Source of the DNA: an uncultured Dorea sp.
GTDB lineage: Bacteria > Bacillota > Clostridia > Lachnospirales > Lachnospiraceae
Direction: 5' to 3'
Assembly: GCA_900550865.1 (NCBI GenBank)
Contig: URTM01000013.1
Location: 1-64,000 of the forward strand
DNA length: 64,000 bases
The notes below the pieces were generated by a model. The model did not search any database. It had not been told where the DNA came from and saw nothing but the letters and a program-made list of their open reading frames with translations. The translations under genes and the position numbers were made by a program. How positions within the stretch are numbered: position 1 is the first letter of the stretch; each line of letters begins with the position of its first letter. Below, piece after piece: positions 52,008-61,892 of this stretch.

Positions 52008-53803
52008 GATTGCGTAAATTTACCTTCGGAAATAATGGTGTAGAGTCCACCCACGATGCTCTGATAAAATATCAGGCAATGACTTTTGGATTTAATATAA
52101 CTCTTTTTTGTATCCGAAGCAAGCCCAGTTTTTCTTCTGGGCAGACTCCGGCTTATTCCTCTTGGCTGGTCTTCTTTGTAATCAAGAGGAATAAACCTCT
52201 TTCTCACATTCCATGTGCACTGTCTATAATCCCCATATATGCGCATTAAAGTTCACGATCTTTTTATTTTGTAGCGACATGCTATGACTAATGTACTCTG
52301 TATATTTCCCAAGTTCTCCATGTCTGTTCTTTTCTGACTGGATCATCTGAGTGCTGCTCAGAACATCATATTCGGCTCCTGCAGCTTTCTGTAAATCTCT
52401 TTTTTGATATCTTACCAGTTCTAGCATATCTCCTCCATTGAGCTCATATGCTCTAAGTTTTGCCATTTTTGTTGCGCCTGTAATACTCCAGCCCATTGGT
52501 CTTGAACTCATTCTGTTGGATAACACATGACTCACATGCCCTTCGGTGCTGCTTCCTTTTACCCCGTTCTGATGTCTCAGACGTAGCTTAGCAGCCGTCC
52601 AGTTCGACAGAATATATTCCTTGCCAGTAGCAATTCGTTTTAATCCTGTTTCATCAACCAGACAGTCTTCCAATCGATCAACGATTTCCTCAAAGTCCTG
52701 TTTTGTTTTACTTCTAATCGCTGCACGAAGTTCATCTAGTACATCTTCCTTGCTGTCCTTCATGTGACTGGTCAACTTGATCAGATACTTCTCAAGATGA
52801 AATTCATCTAGTACATATGTGATTCCTGCTATCCGTTTCATTCCAGATTTAATCCAGCTTCCACCATCTGAACTCAGATATACTTTTTTGACTTTATCCA
52901 GGTCATAATGGTTGTTGATATATTCATAAATTTCATCCCAGAATTCCGCATTTTCTTCACCATAACTAGTTCCACAGAAGTAATACGGATTCACGAGTTT
53001 ATGTCTTTTGCTCTGAGGTGCTTCGTTTTCAATTCCTTCGTGAACATAAACAAGCTTTGTGATCAGACAGTTGTTCTTCCGGTGATTCTCGTTTTCAATC
53101 AAATCACCTTTTTTCTCTCTGAACTGGAGTGATGCATGATCCTCATCCGCCTCGATATAGAGGTATTCCACCTCTTTTTTCTTTTCTGGCTTCTCCTTAT
53201 TTTTAGGAAATTCAAGCGCATGGATCTTATTTTTTACAGTCTGTTTTTTCACATCTGTTGTCAGGCTTGTTTCTTCTCCGCCACGTCTGTACGAGGTCTG
53301 AACAGACTCCTTAAGCATTCTGGCTAGCGCGTCTTCTGTGATACGTTCATGTTTCTCTAACCCCATTATTCGATCAAGAAGATACTCGCTTTCACCTGTT
53401 TCCTTATTCGTGAATAACGTTTTTTCAAATGTAACTGCCCCAAGTGATGTAATCAGCTGCTTGGTATCATGAGATTCAACCACCCAGTGTTGCAAACGTT
53501 TTGGGCTCTTTCTGAGCATCTGGTTCATTTCTTCCAGGGATTCCTGTATCATTTTCAGTCCGAGGTTATGCAATTCTTCTGTGAGTCCCAGAACGTACTC
53601 AGCAAGCTTTTTCGGATTCTTTATGAAATCATCCTCAAGTTTTTCAAATCTTTTAATGCATTCTTCTTCAAAATATTTTATACTGTTGTACATAGAGAAC
53701 ACCTTTCTTTGCTTTAGTATTTTGGTCGTGCTTAATACTTTATCACAAAGTGGTGTTCTCTTTTTATCTATTTTCCATTATCCGAGAAAAATTTTACGCT
53801 AGC
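52008..53803 (-). mobile_element. ISLre2-type insertion sequence
   Basis: About 1796 bases, bounded by the 9-bp direct repeat ACCAGATTG. The imperfect terminal inverted repeats read GATTGCGTAAATTTACC (left) and GCTAGCGTAAAATTTTT (right, reversed), continuing into CGG..ATAATGG. One transposase gene fills most of it. The 215-base non-coding left part holds a TTATTCCTCTTG/CAAGAGGAATAA hairpin. The intact duplication and open transposase imply a fairly recent insertion, between an ABC operon and its terminator. Confidence 0.85.
52224..53693 (-). CDS. ISLre2-family (UPF0236) transposase
   Basis: A 489-residue transposase. The helical N-terminus (NSIKYFEEECIKRFEKLEDD) leads into a catalytic core with VEYLYIEADEDHASLQ (first Asp), VYLSSDGGSWI (second Asp), YVLDEFHLEKYL, and STEGHVSHVLSNRMSSRPMGW near the end. 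These blocks are characteristic of ISLre2/UPF0236 transposases. The ATG at 53693 lies eight bases after AAGG; an upstream GTG is unlikely. Confidence 0.9.
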   Translation of the reverse strand: MYNSIKYFEEECIKRFEKLEDDFIKNPKKLAEYVLGLTEELHNLGLKMIQESLEEMNQMLRKSPKRLQHWVVESHDTKQLITSLGAVTFEKTLFTNKETGESEYLLDRIMGLEKHERITEDALARMLKESVQTSYRRGGEETSLTTDVKKQTVKNKIHALEFPKNKEKPEKKKEVEYLYIEADEDHASLQFREKKGDLIENENHRKNNCLITKLVYVHEGIENEAPQSKRHKLVNPYYFCGTSYGEENAEFWDEIYEYINNHYDLDKVKKVYLSSDGGSWIKSGMKRIAGITYVLDEFHLEKYLIKLTSHMKDSKEDVLDELRAAIRSKTKQDFEEIVDRLEDCLVDETGLKRIATGKEYILSNWTAAKLRLRHQNGVKGSSTEGHVSHVLSNRMSSRPMGWSITGATKMAKLRAYELNGGDMLELVRYQKRDLQKAAGAEYDVLSSTQMIQSEKNRHGELGKYTEYISHSMSLQNKKIVNFNAHIWGL

Positions 53804-53812
53804 ACCAGATTG
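53804..53812. repeat. Target-site duplication, right copy
   Basis: ACCAGATTG directly flanks the right end of the IS element, four bases after the ABC exporter stop codon. Confidence 0.8.
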
Positions 53813-53816
53813 CATA

Positions 53817-55523
53817 TTAACTTTCAAACTGACTGTGATACAGCTTATGGTAAAATCCACCCTTTCCCAGCAATTCTTCATGATTGCCCTGCTCGATAAT
53901 CTTACCGTCTTTCATAACTAAGATTAATGAAGCATTCCGTATCGTCGAAAGCCTATGTGCCACGATAAAGCTTGTTCTTCCTTTCATCAGCTTATCAAAT
54001 GCTTCCTGTACCTGCAGTTCGGTACGGGTATCTATACTTGATGTCGCCTCGTCCAGAATCAGCATCGGCGGCAGGCAGAGCATGACTCTTGCGATACACA
54101 AAAGCTGCTTCTGCCCCTGACTGATACTGTCTTCATGGAGCACCGTGTCCAGACCTTTCGGAAGTCTTCGGATGAATTCCCAGCTTCTTGCTTCTTTCGC
54201 CGCAAGGATGATCTCTTCATCGGTTGCATCCGGCTTTCCAAAGCAAATGTTGTCTCTCACTGTCCCGCTCTTGATCCAGGTATCCTGCAGCACCATACCG
54301 AAGCTGCTTCTCAGTGCATGTCTGGATACATCACGGATATCTTTGCCATCCACCAGGATCTTACCTGCATCCACATCATAGAAACGCATCAGCAGGTTGA
54401 TAAATGTCGTCTTACCACATCCGGTCGGACCAACGATTGCGATACGCATACCTGGTTTTACATCCAGATTGAAATTCCTGATCAGTTCTTTTTCTTTATC
54501 ATAGCTGAATGCCACATCGTCGATTGTAACATTGCCATCAACCGTAGCAAATGCCCCTTCCGCATCCGGTGTCTCTTCTTTCTGCTCTAACAGATCAAAG
54601 ATACGGTCCGCACATGCCAGCGCATTCTGCATCTCTGTAATTACCGAACTGATATCGTTGAATGGCTTCATATACTGGTTCGCATATGATAACAGTACGG
54701 AAAGTCCTCCGACCGTCAACGTTCCGCCCGGTATCAGGAATGCTCCAAGTAAAGCCACTCCGGCGTAAATGATATTGTTGACAAATCTTGTGGACGGGTT
54801 CGTTAAACTACTGTAGAACACTGCTTTCTGGCTGTAATTCTGCAGTTCTTTATTGATCTCATCAAATCTTCTGGAAGATTCTTTCTCATAACCAAATGCT
54901 TTGACTACCTTCTGTCCGCCGATCATTTCCTCGATCAGTGCCGTCTGACGTCCTCTGGTCTCGCTCTGTTTCCGGAACATCGTATAAGATCTGGAAGAAA
55001 TGAATTTCGCCACTACGAAACTAAATGGTGTCAGTACGATCACCAGAAGTGTTACCCACACATTTTTTGAAAACATGAAGATCAATGTCACAACAATCGT
55101 CACGATTCCGGCAAATAACTGTGTAAATCCAAGCAGCAGACCATCAGATAAGATGTCCGTATCCGCAATGACACGGCTTACGATATCTCCGGTACTGTGC
55201 TGATCCAGATAAGACAGCGGAAGTACCTGGATATGACGGATTGCCTGTGACCGAATATCCTGTACGATCCGGTATGTCATACGGTTGTTCAGAAGATTCA
55301 TGAACCAGGTAGCAAGTGCCGATATCACGATAAATATCAGAATCTGCTTCAGGTAATGCCACATCATATCAAAGTTAACCTGATGTGCCGCTACCACTTC
55401 ATCAATCGCTTCTCCGAATAAGACCGGCACATACAACTGCAATACTACAGAGATTGCAGCAAAGATCACACTGAACACAAAGAAAATCTTATACTTTCCT
55501 ATGAGCTTTAATAATTTCTTCAT
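53817..55523 (-). CDS. Heterodimeric ABC exporter, subunit B
   Basis: A 568-residue half-transporter with six membrane helices (1-310) and an ATPase domain: Walker A GPTGCGKTT, Q-loop LQDTWI, signature SISQGQKQL (a degenerate form of LSGGQ), Walker B MLILDEATSSID and AHRLS. The altered signature suggests an asymmetric heterodimer with the upstream subunit. It starts with ATG sharing one base with the previous stop (TAATG). These pairs usually export drugs or peptides. Its terminator is displaced by the IS. Confidence 0.9.
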   Translation of the reverse strand: MKKLLKLIGKYKIFFVFSVIFAAISVVLQLYVPVLFGEAIDEVVAAHQVNFDMMWHYLKQILIFIVISALATWFMNLLNNRMTYRIVQDIRSQAIRHIQVLPLSYLDQHSTGDIVSRVIADTDILSDGLLLGFTQLFAGIVTIVVTLIFMFSKNVWVTLLVIVLTPFSFVVAKFISSRSYTMFRKQSETRGRQTALIEEMIGGQKVVKAFGYEKESSRRFDEINKELQNYSQKAVFYSSLTNPSTRFVNNIIYAGVALLGAFLIPGGTLTVGGLSVLLSYANQYMKPFNDISSVITEMQNALACADRIFDLLEQKEETPDAEGAFATVDGNVTIDDVAFSYDKEKELIRNFNLDVKPGMRIAIVGPTGCGKTTFINLLMRFYDVDAGKILVDGKDIRDVSRHALRSSFGMVLQDTWIKSGTVRDNICFGKPDATDEEIILAAKEARSWEFIRRLPKGLDTVLHEDSISQGQKQLLCIARVMLCLPPMLILDEATSSIDTRTELQVQEAFDKLMKGRTSFIVAHRLSTIRNASLILVMKDGKIIEQGNHEELLGKGGFYHKLYHSQFES

Positions 55524-57370
55524 TACTCTGCCGCTCCTTTCTCTGTCTTTTCTGTTATTTTATCCACTTTGTCCAAAGCTTTTCCGGTTTCCTGTGAAGA
55601 TTCCTGTAAAGATTTGACTGCATCTGGACGTTCTTCCGGGAACTGTGAATAGTAGATCTCCTGATAGGTCTCACAAGTCTCCATCAGTTCTTCATGGGTT
55701 CCCTGTCCTGCCAGTTCACCGTCATCCATAACAAGGATCTTGTCCGCCTGACGGATACCGGAAATTCTCTGGGATACCAGGAATGTTGTCACGTTGCCTT
55801 CCAGTCCGCCCAGTGCTTTACGAAGTGCCGCATCTGTTGCAAAATCCAGCGCACTTAAACTGTCATCCAGAATTAATATCTCCGGATTCCCAACCAGTGC
55901 ACGTGCGATCGTCAGACGCTGCTTCTGTCCACCTGACAGGTTACGTCCGTTCTGCTCCACTTCAAAATCAAGCTTTCCTGGCTTGGACTCTACGACATCT
56001 TTCGCCTGTGCAATCGTGATCGCATTCCATAATTCTTCATCTGAAGCCTGATCATTTCCCCACTTCAGATTCTCGCGGATACTTCCTTTAAACAGTACCT
56101 GCCGCTGCTGGACCACACCGATCTCCCTGCAAAGTTCTCCCTGCGGATAATCCTTTGCGTTGACACCGTTTACCTTTACGGTTCCTTCCTGCGGATCATA
56201 GAATCTCGGAATCAGGCTGACCAGTGTACTCTTACCACTTCCGGTTCCTCCGATGATTCCGATCGTCTGGCCTTTCTTTGCCTGGAAGCTGATGTCCGAT
56301 AAGCTGGATGCTCCGGCGCCTTCGTAGGTAAATGTGACGTGGCTGAATTCAACTGCCATATTATCATCGGCTTTATCATTTTCAACATTTGCTATATGCT
56401 TTGCATCTACATCCTTATATTCCATACTGGACTTCACATCCAGAATACCAGCCACACGGTCTGCACACGCCATAGATTTATTCAGCGTAATGATCAGGGA
56501 AGCAAGCTTGATCAGCTCTACAATAATCTGTGCCATATAGTTGTATAATGCCACAACCTGCCCCTGCTGCAGATTTCCCATATTAACCTGCAGACCTGCC
56601 CGCGCGATCAAAATTACCGTTGCCCCGTTGATCAGTACATACGTAACCGGATTCAGAAGGGCCGAAATTCTTCCGACGAACTCATTCAGTCTTGTAAGCT
56701 CACGGTTTCCTTCTTCAAATTCCTCCACTGACTGTCCTTCCCGGCAGAATGCACGGATGACACGGACACCGGTCAGATTCTCTCTTGTAAGTCCTGTCAC
56801 ACGGTCCAGACCTGCCTGTACTTTCTTGAACAGCGGAATACTAATCAGCATAATCGAAAATACAACCACAAACAGGATCGGTACTGTTACTACAAAGATC
56901 AATGCACAGCGTACATTAATGGTAAATGCCATCACCATCGCGCCGATCACGACAAATGGGCTTCTCAGCAACAGACGCAGTCCCATATTAATTCCATTCT
57001 GCACCTGGTTCACATCGTCCGTCAGTCTTGTAATCAGCGTATCCGTTCCGAGCGTATCCAGTTCTGTAAATGACAGTCCCTGGATATGGTCAAACATCGC
57101 CTGTCTGACACTTGTCGCAAATCCGACACTTGCCTTTGCAGCAAAGAACTGTGCGGTAAAGCTGCACAACAGTCCGACTGCTGCCATGAGCAGTAATACG
57201 AAGAACATTTCCACAATGTATCCATGGTCATTCTTCGCAACGCCCACATCAATAATCTGAGCTACTACAAGCGGAACCATAAGATCGAACACAACTTCCA
57301 GCAATTTGAAAAGCGGTGCCAGGATACTTTCCTTGCGGTATGGCCTCAGAAATTTCTCAAGACGCTTCAT
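55523..57370 (-). CDS. Heterodimeric ABC exporter, subunit A
   Basis: A 615-residue half-transporter with six helices and an ATPase domain: Walker A GGTGSGKST, Q-loop VQQRQVLF, canonical signature LSGGQKQR, Walker B ILILDDSLSALD (the catalytic Glu replaced by Asp, DD, the usual mark of the degenerate site) and a SQRIS switch in place of the H-loop His. So it pairs with the next gene to form one working and one degenerate ATP site. ATG at 57370 is preceded by GGAG; an upstream GTG is unlikely. It is divergent from a LysR regulator. Confidence 0.9.
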   Translation of the reverse strand: MKRLEKFLRPYRKESILAPLFKLLEVVFDLMVPLVVAQIIDVGVAKNDHGYIVEMFFVLLLMAAVGLLCSFTAQFFAAKASVGFATSVRQAMFDHIQGLSFTELDTLGTDTLITRLTDDVNQVQNGINMGLRLLLRSPFVVIGAMVMAFTINVRCALIFVVTVPILFVVVFSIMLISIPLFKKVQAGLDRVTGLTRENLTGVRVIRAFCREGQSVEEFEEGNRELTRLNEFVGRISALLNPVTYVLINGATVILIARAGLQVNMGNLQQGQVVALYNYMAQIIVELIKLASLIITLNKSMACADRVAGILDVKSSMEYKDVDAKHIANVENDKADDNMAVEFSHVTFTYEGAGASSLSDISFQAKKGQTIGIIGGTGSGKSTLVSLIPRFYDPQEGTVKVNGVNAKDYPQGELCREIGVVQQRQVLFKGSIRENLKWGNDQASDEELWNAITIAQAKDVVESKPGKLDFEVEQNGRNLSGGQKQRLTIARALVGNPEILILDDSLSALDFATDAALRKALGGLEGNVTTFLVSQRISGIRQADKILVMDDGELAGQGTHEELMETCETYQEIYYSQFPEERPDAVKSLQESSQETGKALDKVDKITEKTEKGAAE

Positions 57371-57441
57371 TTCTTTCACTCCATTCCTTTTTCTATCCGA
57401 TAACTAATAAATCATCTGTTATCTACTTATCATAATGTCCC

Positions 57442-57470
57442 TTGACTGTTTTATTATAGTCCGTTATCAT
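57442..57470 (+). promoter_or_regulatory. Promoter of LysR gene
   Basis: TTGACT (57442-57447), a 17-base spacer and TATCAT (57465-57470), about 65 bases before the ATG. GATAAC/GTTATC inverted repeats nearby (57400-57424) could be LysR sites. Confidence 0.6.
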
Positions 57471-57534
57471 TGATATGAATAATATTGTTTTTATAGCTTT
57501 GCAATACAAAAAAGATATAAGGCAGGTAATCTAT

Positions 57535-58467
57535 ATGGAACTAAGGCAATTAGAATATTTCCGCGAGATCGCATCCACCGGCAGCATCAATGAAGCTGCA
57601 AGACACTTAAATATGTCCCAGCCGCCGCTCAGCTACCAGATCCGCCAACTGGAAAATGAATTAAATGTGAAACTTTTCGACCGCACCAGCAAGGGTGTTA
57701 CCCTGACCGAAGCCGGCAAGCTTCTCTATGACCGCTCCGGTAACCTGCTGGAATACGCCAGATCTACCGAACTCGAGGTCTCAAAAACCGGAAAAAAGCG
57801 GATCCTGCGTATCGGTCTGACTCCCACAACTGTAGATACCATCATGCCTTATATTTCCCAGTTTTCGAAAAAAAATCCCGACGTGAACTTTGAAGTCCAC
57901 GACGGGATCACATATTCGCTTTATCAGTATCTTCTGGACGGGATCATCGATATCTCCGTTGCCAGAACACCTCTGCGCCTTGATGAGGTGTCTTATATGG
58001 AATTGTGTTCCGAGCCGATGATCGCGGTATCGGCGCCGGAAAATGTTGTTTCGAAGACTGCTGCCATTACAGCAGATACTTCCTCTCCAACCGTTCGTTC
58101 TGAAGATACATCTCATAATTCTTCGAAACACACTGCAAGTGCTTCCTTAAAACTTGCTGATCTTCTACACAGACCACTGATCTTATACCGGAGATACGAA
58201 GAACTGATCATGAATACTTTTCATTCTCAGAATATGAATCCTGACATCTTCTGTGTCTGCGACGATCCAAGAGGCGCTATGCTCTGGGCAAAGGAAAATC
58301 TTGCAACTGCCATCTTCCCTCAGTCTATGGCCAGCCTGTGTGACGGACTTTGTATACAAGAACTGGATGAACCGGATCTTGTAACTAAGATTCTCCTGAT
58401 CTGGGCGAAGGGTAAGAAACCAGTGCCGCTGGTGCAGGAGTTTCTGGATGTGTGTGGAGAGCGTTAG
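57535..58467 (+). CDS. LysR-family transcriptional regulator
   Basis: A 310-residue LysR-type regulator. The helix-turn-helix is INEAARHLNMSQPPLSYQIR (about 19-38), with a wing LFDRTSKGVTLTEAG. The effector domain follows but carries an unusual Ser/Thr-rich insert of about 35 residues (around 178-212, AAITADTSSPTVRSEDTSHN) between its two lobes. The start ATG 57535 follows AGGCAGG. It is divergent from the heterodimeric ABC exporter and probably controls it. Confidence 0.88.
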   Translation: MELRQLEYFREIASTGSINEAARHLNMSQPPLSYQIRQLENELNVKLFDRTSKGVTLTEAGKLLYDRSGNLLEYARSTELEVSKTGKKRILRIGLTPTTVDTIMPYISQFSKKNPDVNFEVHDGITYSLYQYLLDGIIDISVARTPLRLDEVSYMELCSEPMIAVSAPENVVSKTAAITADTSSPTVRSEDTSHNSSKHTASASLKLADLLHRPLILYRRYEELIMNTFHSQNMNPDIFCVCDDPRGAMLWAKENLATAIFPQSMASLCDGLCIQELDEPDLVTKILLIWAKGKKPVPLVQEFLDVCGER

Positions 58468-58526
58468 CACATTAGAGCTTACGGCTCACCCACCATATAG
58501 CATTCCATTTTAGTGATTTCATATTT

Positions 58527-58733
58527 TTATGAATGTTCATTTTTTCTCTTCACTATCCTAAAAATAATCCTGGATATTACAAAGACTGCCACTAGTCCTA
58601 TGTACACTCTAACCATCAGGAGTAAATCCTGTTGTATTTCAGGGTACTTATTTCCTAACCACATTACAATGAAAAGTAAAATTATCCCCCATGAAATCAG
58701 TACAATTCTTACTTTATTGCCTGTTTTTTTCAT
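58527..58733 (-). CDS. Small two-helix membrane protein
   Basis: A 68-residue protein with GGGAGG five bases before its ATG. Two hydrophobic segments (VLISWGIILLFIVMWL and VYIGLVAVFVISRIIF) and a basic C-terminus (RIVKRKNEHS) make it a small membrane protein. Family unknown. It follows a protein-like stub at 58756-58886. Confidence 0.65.
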   Translation of the reverse strand: MKKTGNKVRIVLISWGIILLFIVMWLGNKYPEIQQDLLLMVRVYIGLVAVFVISRIIFRIVKRKNEHS

Positions 58734-58755
58734 ACATCCTCCCTATCTTATACGG

Positions 58756-58889
58756 TCACATAACTTGTATAATCTCCATATTTTCTACTTCCTGAAGGCG
58801 TAAATAAACATATATATTTATAATTTGTTCCATCTATCTGTACTTCTTCGTTGAGCTCTTGTATATATGGATTAGATAGCCTGACAACT
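58756..58889 (-). pseudogene. C-terminal stub, family unknown
   Basis: A start-less minus frame of about 43 codons reads SNPYIQELNEEVQIDGTNY, then FTPSGSRKYGDYTSYVTV before TAA. It looks like real coding sequence whose 5' part is gone. I do not recognise it. The rest of the gap up to 59000 shows only AT-rich sequence. Confidence 0.4.
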
Positions 58890-59001
58890 TAATTATTTCC
58901 TTTATTTCTTTTATAATTATGTGATTTTTCCAACTTTTCTTATATTTTCAACTCCGGAGAATCTTCTGCGGGCATCTACTTATAAACGTGCGAACACAAA
59001 A

Positions 59002-59041
59002 AAAGATTACCCGGATACTTCCCTTTCTCCAGATAATCTTT
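59002..59041 (-). terminator. Terminator of nucleobase permease
   Basis: AAAGATTA and TAATCTTT form the stem with an inner CCGG pairing. Seven T follow on the minus strand. Confidence 0.8.
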
Positions 59042-59066
59042 CTATATAATCTCTATTCTATTTTTC

Positions 59067-60470
59067 TTACTCCACCTTCGCTTTCTTCGGCAAAAACAGA
59101 CTCAAAAGCAGCGATACCACGAACACGCCTGCCACTGCATTTCCATTAAACACATCTCCTACTGCACTTGGAAAGGCTGCGAAGAAGTTCCCTGATGTCT
59201 GTGTCAGACCAACTCCGATACTGAATGACAGTGATACGATGATCATCGTTCTGTCATCGAATTTACATTCTTTCAGCATCTTGATTCCTTCATACATGAT
59301 CGATCCAAACATCATAACCGTACATCCGCCAAGCACCGCCTGTGGAAGTGAATTGAAGAATGCTCCAAGCGGCGGGAATAACGATGCAAGAATTAAGATC
59401 AATGCTCCCATCAGAATCGTAAAACGGTTGATCACCTGTGTCATCGTCACAAGTCCGATATTCTGACTGAATGATGTCAGCGGCAGACATCCGAAACATC
59501 CGGAGATTGCACTGGAAAATCCATCAACCGCCAGTGAACCGCGCAGTTCTTTCATCTTAAGATCACGTCCAAGTGCTCCCGTACAGACTGCCGTCGTTGC
59601 ACCTGTCGTCTCTGCTGCCGATACCAGGAATACGATTGCGATCGTAAAAAATGCTCCCAGGTTGAATACCGGCTTATGACTGGTCAGGAACACAAGCTTC
59701 GGAATACTGAATACGCCGACCTCCTGAATCGTCTTATGAATACCGGAAAAGTCAACCATCGGCGCGATTCCTGCTACCGTAAATATAATTGCAAGTGCAT
59801 AGCCAAATACAAGTCCGACCAGCACATTCAGATTCTTATAGACACCTTTCAACACTTCTCTGGATACCAGACATACGATCAATGTAAATGCACCTACTAC
59901 CAGATGATACCAGGAACCGAAGTCTTTCACTCCGCTTCCGCCGCCCCAGGAATCCATACCTACCGGCAGAAGTGATAATCCAATCGCGATAACTACACAT
60001 GCCGATACAACCGGGGTCAGATATTTTCTCCAATACTTGGCACTTAGTCCGACAAAACCTTCAAAAATACCACCCAGAATAACCGCGCCTACCATACCTT
60101 CATATCCAAGATCCGGATTCGTCGCAATGACCAGCAGACTTCCAAGGAACGTAAAGCTGACTCCCATAATAATCGGTAACCCGGAACCAATGATACCAAC
60201 CGGATATAACTGCAAACAGGTCCCGATTCCGGCTACGAACATCGCACACTGCAATAACTGTGTGATCTCCGCAGAACTTAAATGTGCTCCGTTACTTCTA
60301 AGTACCGCCGCACTGCACACGATCAGCACTGGTGCCAGATTCGACACGAACATCGCCAGTACATGCTGTAATCCAAACGGGATGGCTTTTCTAAGTGGAA
60401 CCCTGCCGTTCAGCTTATAGATATTCTCTTCACTGACCGTCGTTATCTGTTCTTCTTTGTTGCTTTCCAT
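59067..60470 (-). CDS. Xanthine/uracil-type permease (NCS2)
   Basis: A 467-residue nucleobase:cation symporter-2 with about 14 membrane segments. Markers include PFGLQHVLAMFVSNLAP near the N-terminus, SAAETTGATTAVCTGALGR (helix 8 region with a key Glu) and LPQAVLGGCTVMMFGSIMYEG. The SAAETTG form is closer to xanthine/urate (PbuX/PucJ) than to uracil permeases. No purine riboswitch is seen upstream. It is monocistronic. Confidence 0.88.
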   Translation of the reverse strand: MESNKEEQITTVSEENIYKLNGRVPLRKAIPFGLQHVLAMFVSNLAPVLIVCSAAVLRSNGAHLSSAEITQLLQCAMFVAGIGTCLQLYPVGIIGSGLPIIMGVSFTFLGSLLVIATNPDLGYEGMVGAVILGGIFEGFVGLSAKYWRKYLTPVVSACVVIAIGLSLLPVGMDSWGGGSGVKDFGSWYHLVVGAFTLIVCLVSREVLKGVYKNLNVLVGLVFGYALAIIFTVAGIAPMVDFSGIHKTIQEVGVFSIPKLVFLTSHKPVFNLGAFFTIAIVFLVSAAETTGATTAVCTGALGRDLKMKELRGSLAVDGFSSAISGCFGCLPLTSFSQNIGLVTMTQVINRFTILMGALILILASLFPPLGAFFNSLPQAVLGGCTVMMFGSIMYEGIKMLKECKFDDRTMIIVSLSFSIGVGLTQTSGNFFAAFPSAVGDVFNGNAVAGVFVVSLLLSLFLPKKAKVE

Positions 60471-60563
60471 GATATTTCCTCATTCTCTCTATAAAATTTC
60501 ATTTATTATAAGTTTAACTTATATTTCATAAGAAAGCAACACGAGAATTAATAAATGCATTTA

Positions 60564-61280
60564 TTACTTTAATACAATCCGAAAATATTCTACTGTCGTT
60601 GAAAGAAGAAATATTCCACACACTGCCATTTGCAGATATTCTTTCTTAATTACACTTTCAATAAAATCTTTTAAAAATGTAAAATCAATCACAATACAAA
60701 TAAGAATGCTCCCCACATCCATGATACTGTTTATTGCTTTTATCGAAAACACCTGGAACATCCATATCAGACTGGCTGCTCCCAAACAGCAGATAAGCGA
60801 AAAATAAAATTCTCTTTTTTCACGAATTTTCCAATGCTGCCGTAAAAGAACCACACATGTAGTACATCCTATGATGCAAGCATAAAATACAATCGAAGAA
60901 AACACTTTTGTTGACTGTGTAACCATCACTCCCAGCACTGCTACTACAAAGCAAATTCCGCCGATCAGCCATTTCATTTTCTTCATTGTATGATATTCCG
61001 ATATCTCTGCTGTTGATTTCATAATCTCGGTCACACGTTCTTGATTTATTTTATCTTCTCTTTTTTCTGTGTTGATTTCTGATCTCATAAGTTCTACCAC
61101 TCCTATCTCGAGTACATCCGCCAGAGGTTCCAGTGTATTAATATCAGGGAAACCCAGTCCTCTTTCCCACCTGCTGACCGCCTTATCCGTTACATTTATC
61201 TTTCCTGCTAATTCCGCCTGTGTCATACCCAGCTGCTTTCTCCGCTCCATGATAAATTTTCCAAATACTTTTGCATCCAT
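60564..61280 (-). CDS. XRE-family regulator with membrane domain
   Basis: A 238-residue protein. An N-terminal Cro/CI-type helix-turn-helix (LGMTQAELAGKINVTDKAVS, about 17-36) is followed by a linker and five or six hydrophobic segments from residue about 105 (LIGGICFVVAVLGVMV and others). Such fusions are thought to tie transcription control to the membrane state. The start ATG 61280 follows AAAGGAAG; an upstream in-frame start lacks support. Target unknown. Confidence 0.82.
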   Translation of the reverse strand: MDAKVFGKFIMERRKQLGMTQAELAGKINVTDKAVSRWERGLGFPDINTLEPLADVLEIGVVELMRSEINTEKREDKINQERVTEIMKSTAEISEYHTMKKMKWLIGGICFVVAVLGVMVTQSTKVFSSIVFYACIIGCTTCVVLLRQHWKIREKREFYFSLICCLGAASLIWMFQVFSIKAINSIMDVGSILICIVIDFTFLKDFIESVIKKEYLQMAVCGIFLLSTTVEYFRIVLK

Positions 61281-61461
61281 GTAATTCACTTCCTTTTTCC
61301 ACTCTTTGAAGCCGAATGAACTTCTTTGTTTAATTACATCATATACATTTTTTGTTAAATACGTCAATCGACGAATCCTTTACTTTTTGAATTTTAAGGT
61401 AAAAAGCTCTGAATCGTAAAAGAAGACTATTGCAGACGCAACAGCCTTCCTGATCATATAC

Positions 61462-61608
61462 TTATTTTTCTTTTTTTATTTCTTCTATAATTCGTTGAAT
61501 TGTAGTTACTTCTTCTTCCAATTCATCCGCAATTTGTTCTATAGACTTTCCTTTTTCCAACTTCTTTCTAACCAAAGTTTTCAAAAATGCTTTTATATAG
61601 ATTAACAT
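61462..61608 (-). pseudogene. Rpn-family C-terminal remnant
   Basis: A 48-codon minus ORF from ATG 61608 reads LVRKKLEKGKSIEQIADELE then EEVTTIQRIIEEIKKEK. This is the usual C-terminal tail of Rpn/PDDEXK_2 proteins (compare the intact one at 26295). The nuclease core is absent. Confidence 0.55.
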
Positions 61609-61644
61609 ACAAGTAAATATTATTCAATATATTTTTCAGATAAA

Positions 61645-61887
61645 TTAAACAGCAAAAAAATTCAACTTCGTCTCATCAAACGCAATCTTCTGCCCTTTAC
61701 TCCTAAAATACTCCTCCACAACCTGATACATCTCCTCATACCGTCCTTCGCATGCACAATTTCCCAACGGTTCGATCCAGCAGGACTGTTTTCCACAGGT
61801 ATCTCTCAAGTGAACCTTAAAATTCAGCCCTTTCTCCTCCAGCAATCCATTCACTTCAATAACCTCATTAAATGTAATACAATTCAT
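61645..61887 (-). CDS. Small Cys-rich protein (RDAC-like)
   Basis: An 80-residue soluble protein. It has VHLRDTCGKQSCWIEP with further Cys in GNCACEGR, and a helical middle, like small clostridial proteins described by an RDAC motif (here RDTC). The four Cys could bind metal. Function unknown. It follows the MerR gene by five bases in the same direction and is likely the last gene of that operon. Confidence 0.65.
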   Translation of the reverse strand: MNCITFNEVIEVNGLLEEKGLNFKVHLRDTCGKQSCWIEPLGNCACEGRYEEMYQVVEEYFRSKGQKIAFDETKLNFFAV

Positions 61888-61892
61888 ATCTG

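Noticed and set aside
52008..53803. Passenger gene in the 215-base non-coding part of the IS
   Set aside because: The open frames there have no start or ribosome site and the stretch is mostly hairpins.
60471..60563. Purine riboswitch before the nucleobase permease
   Set aside because: The 93-base leader lacks any purine-aptamer consensus.
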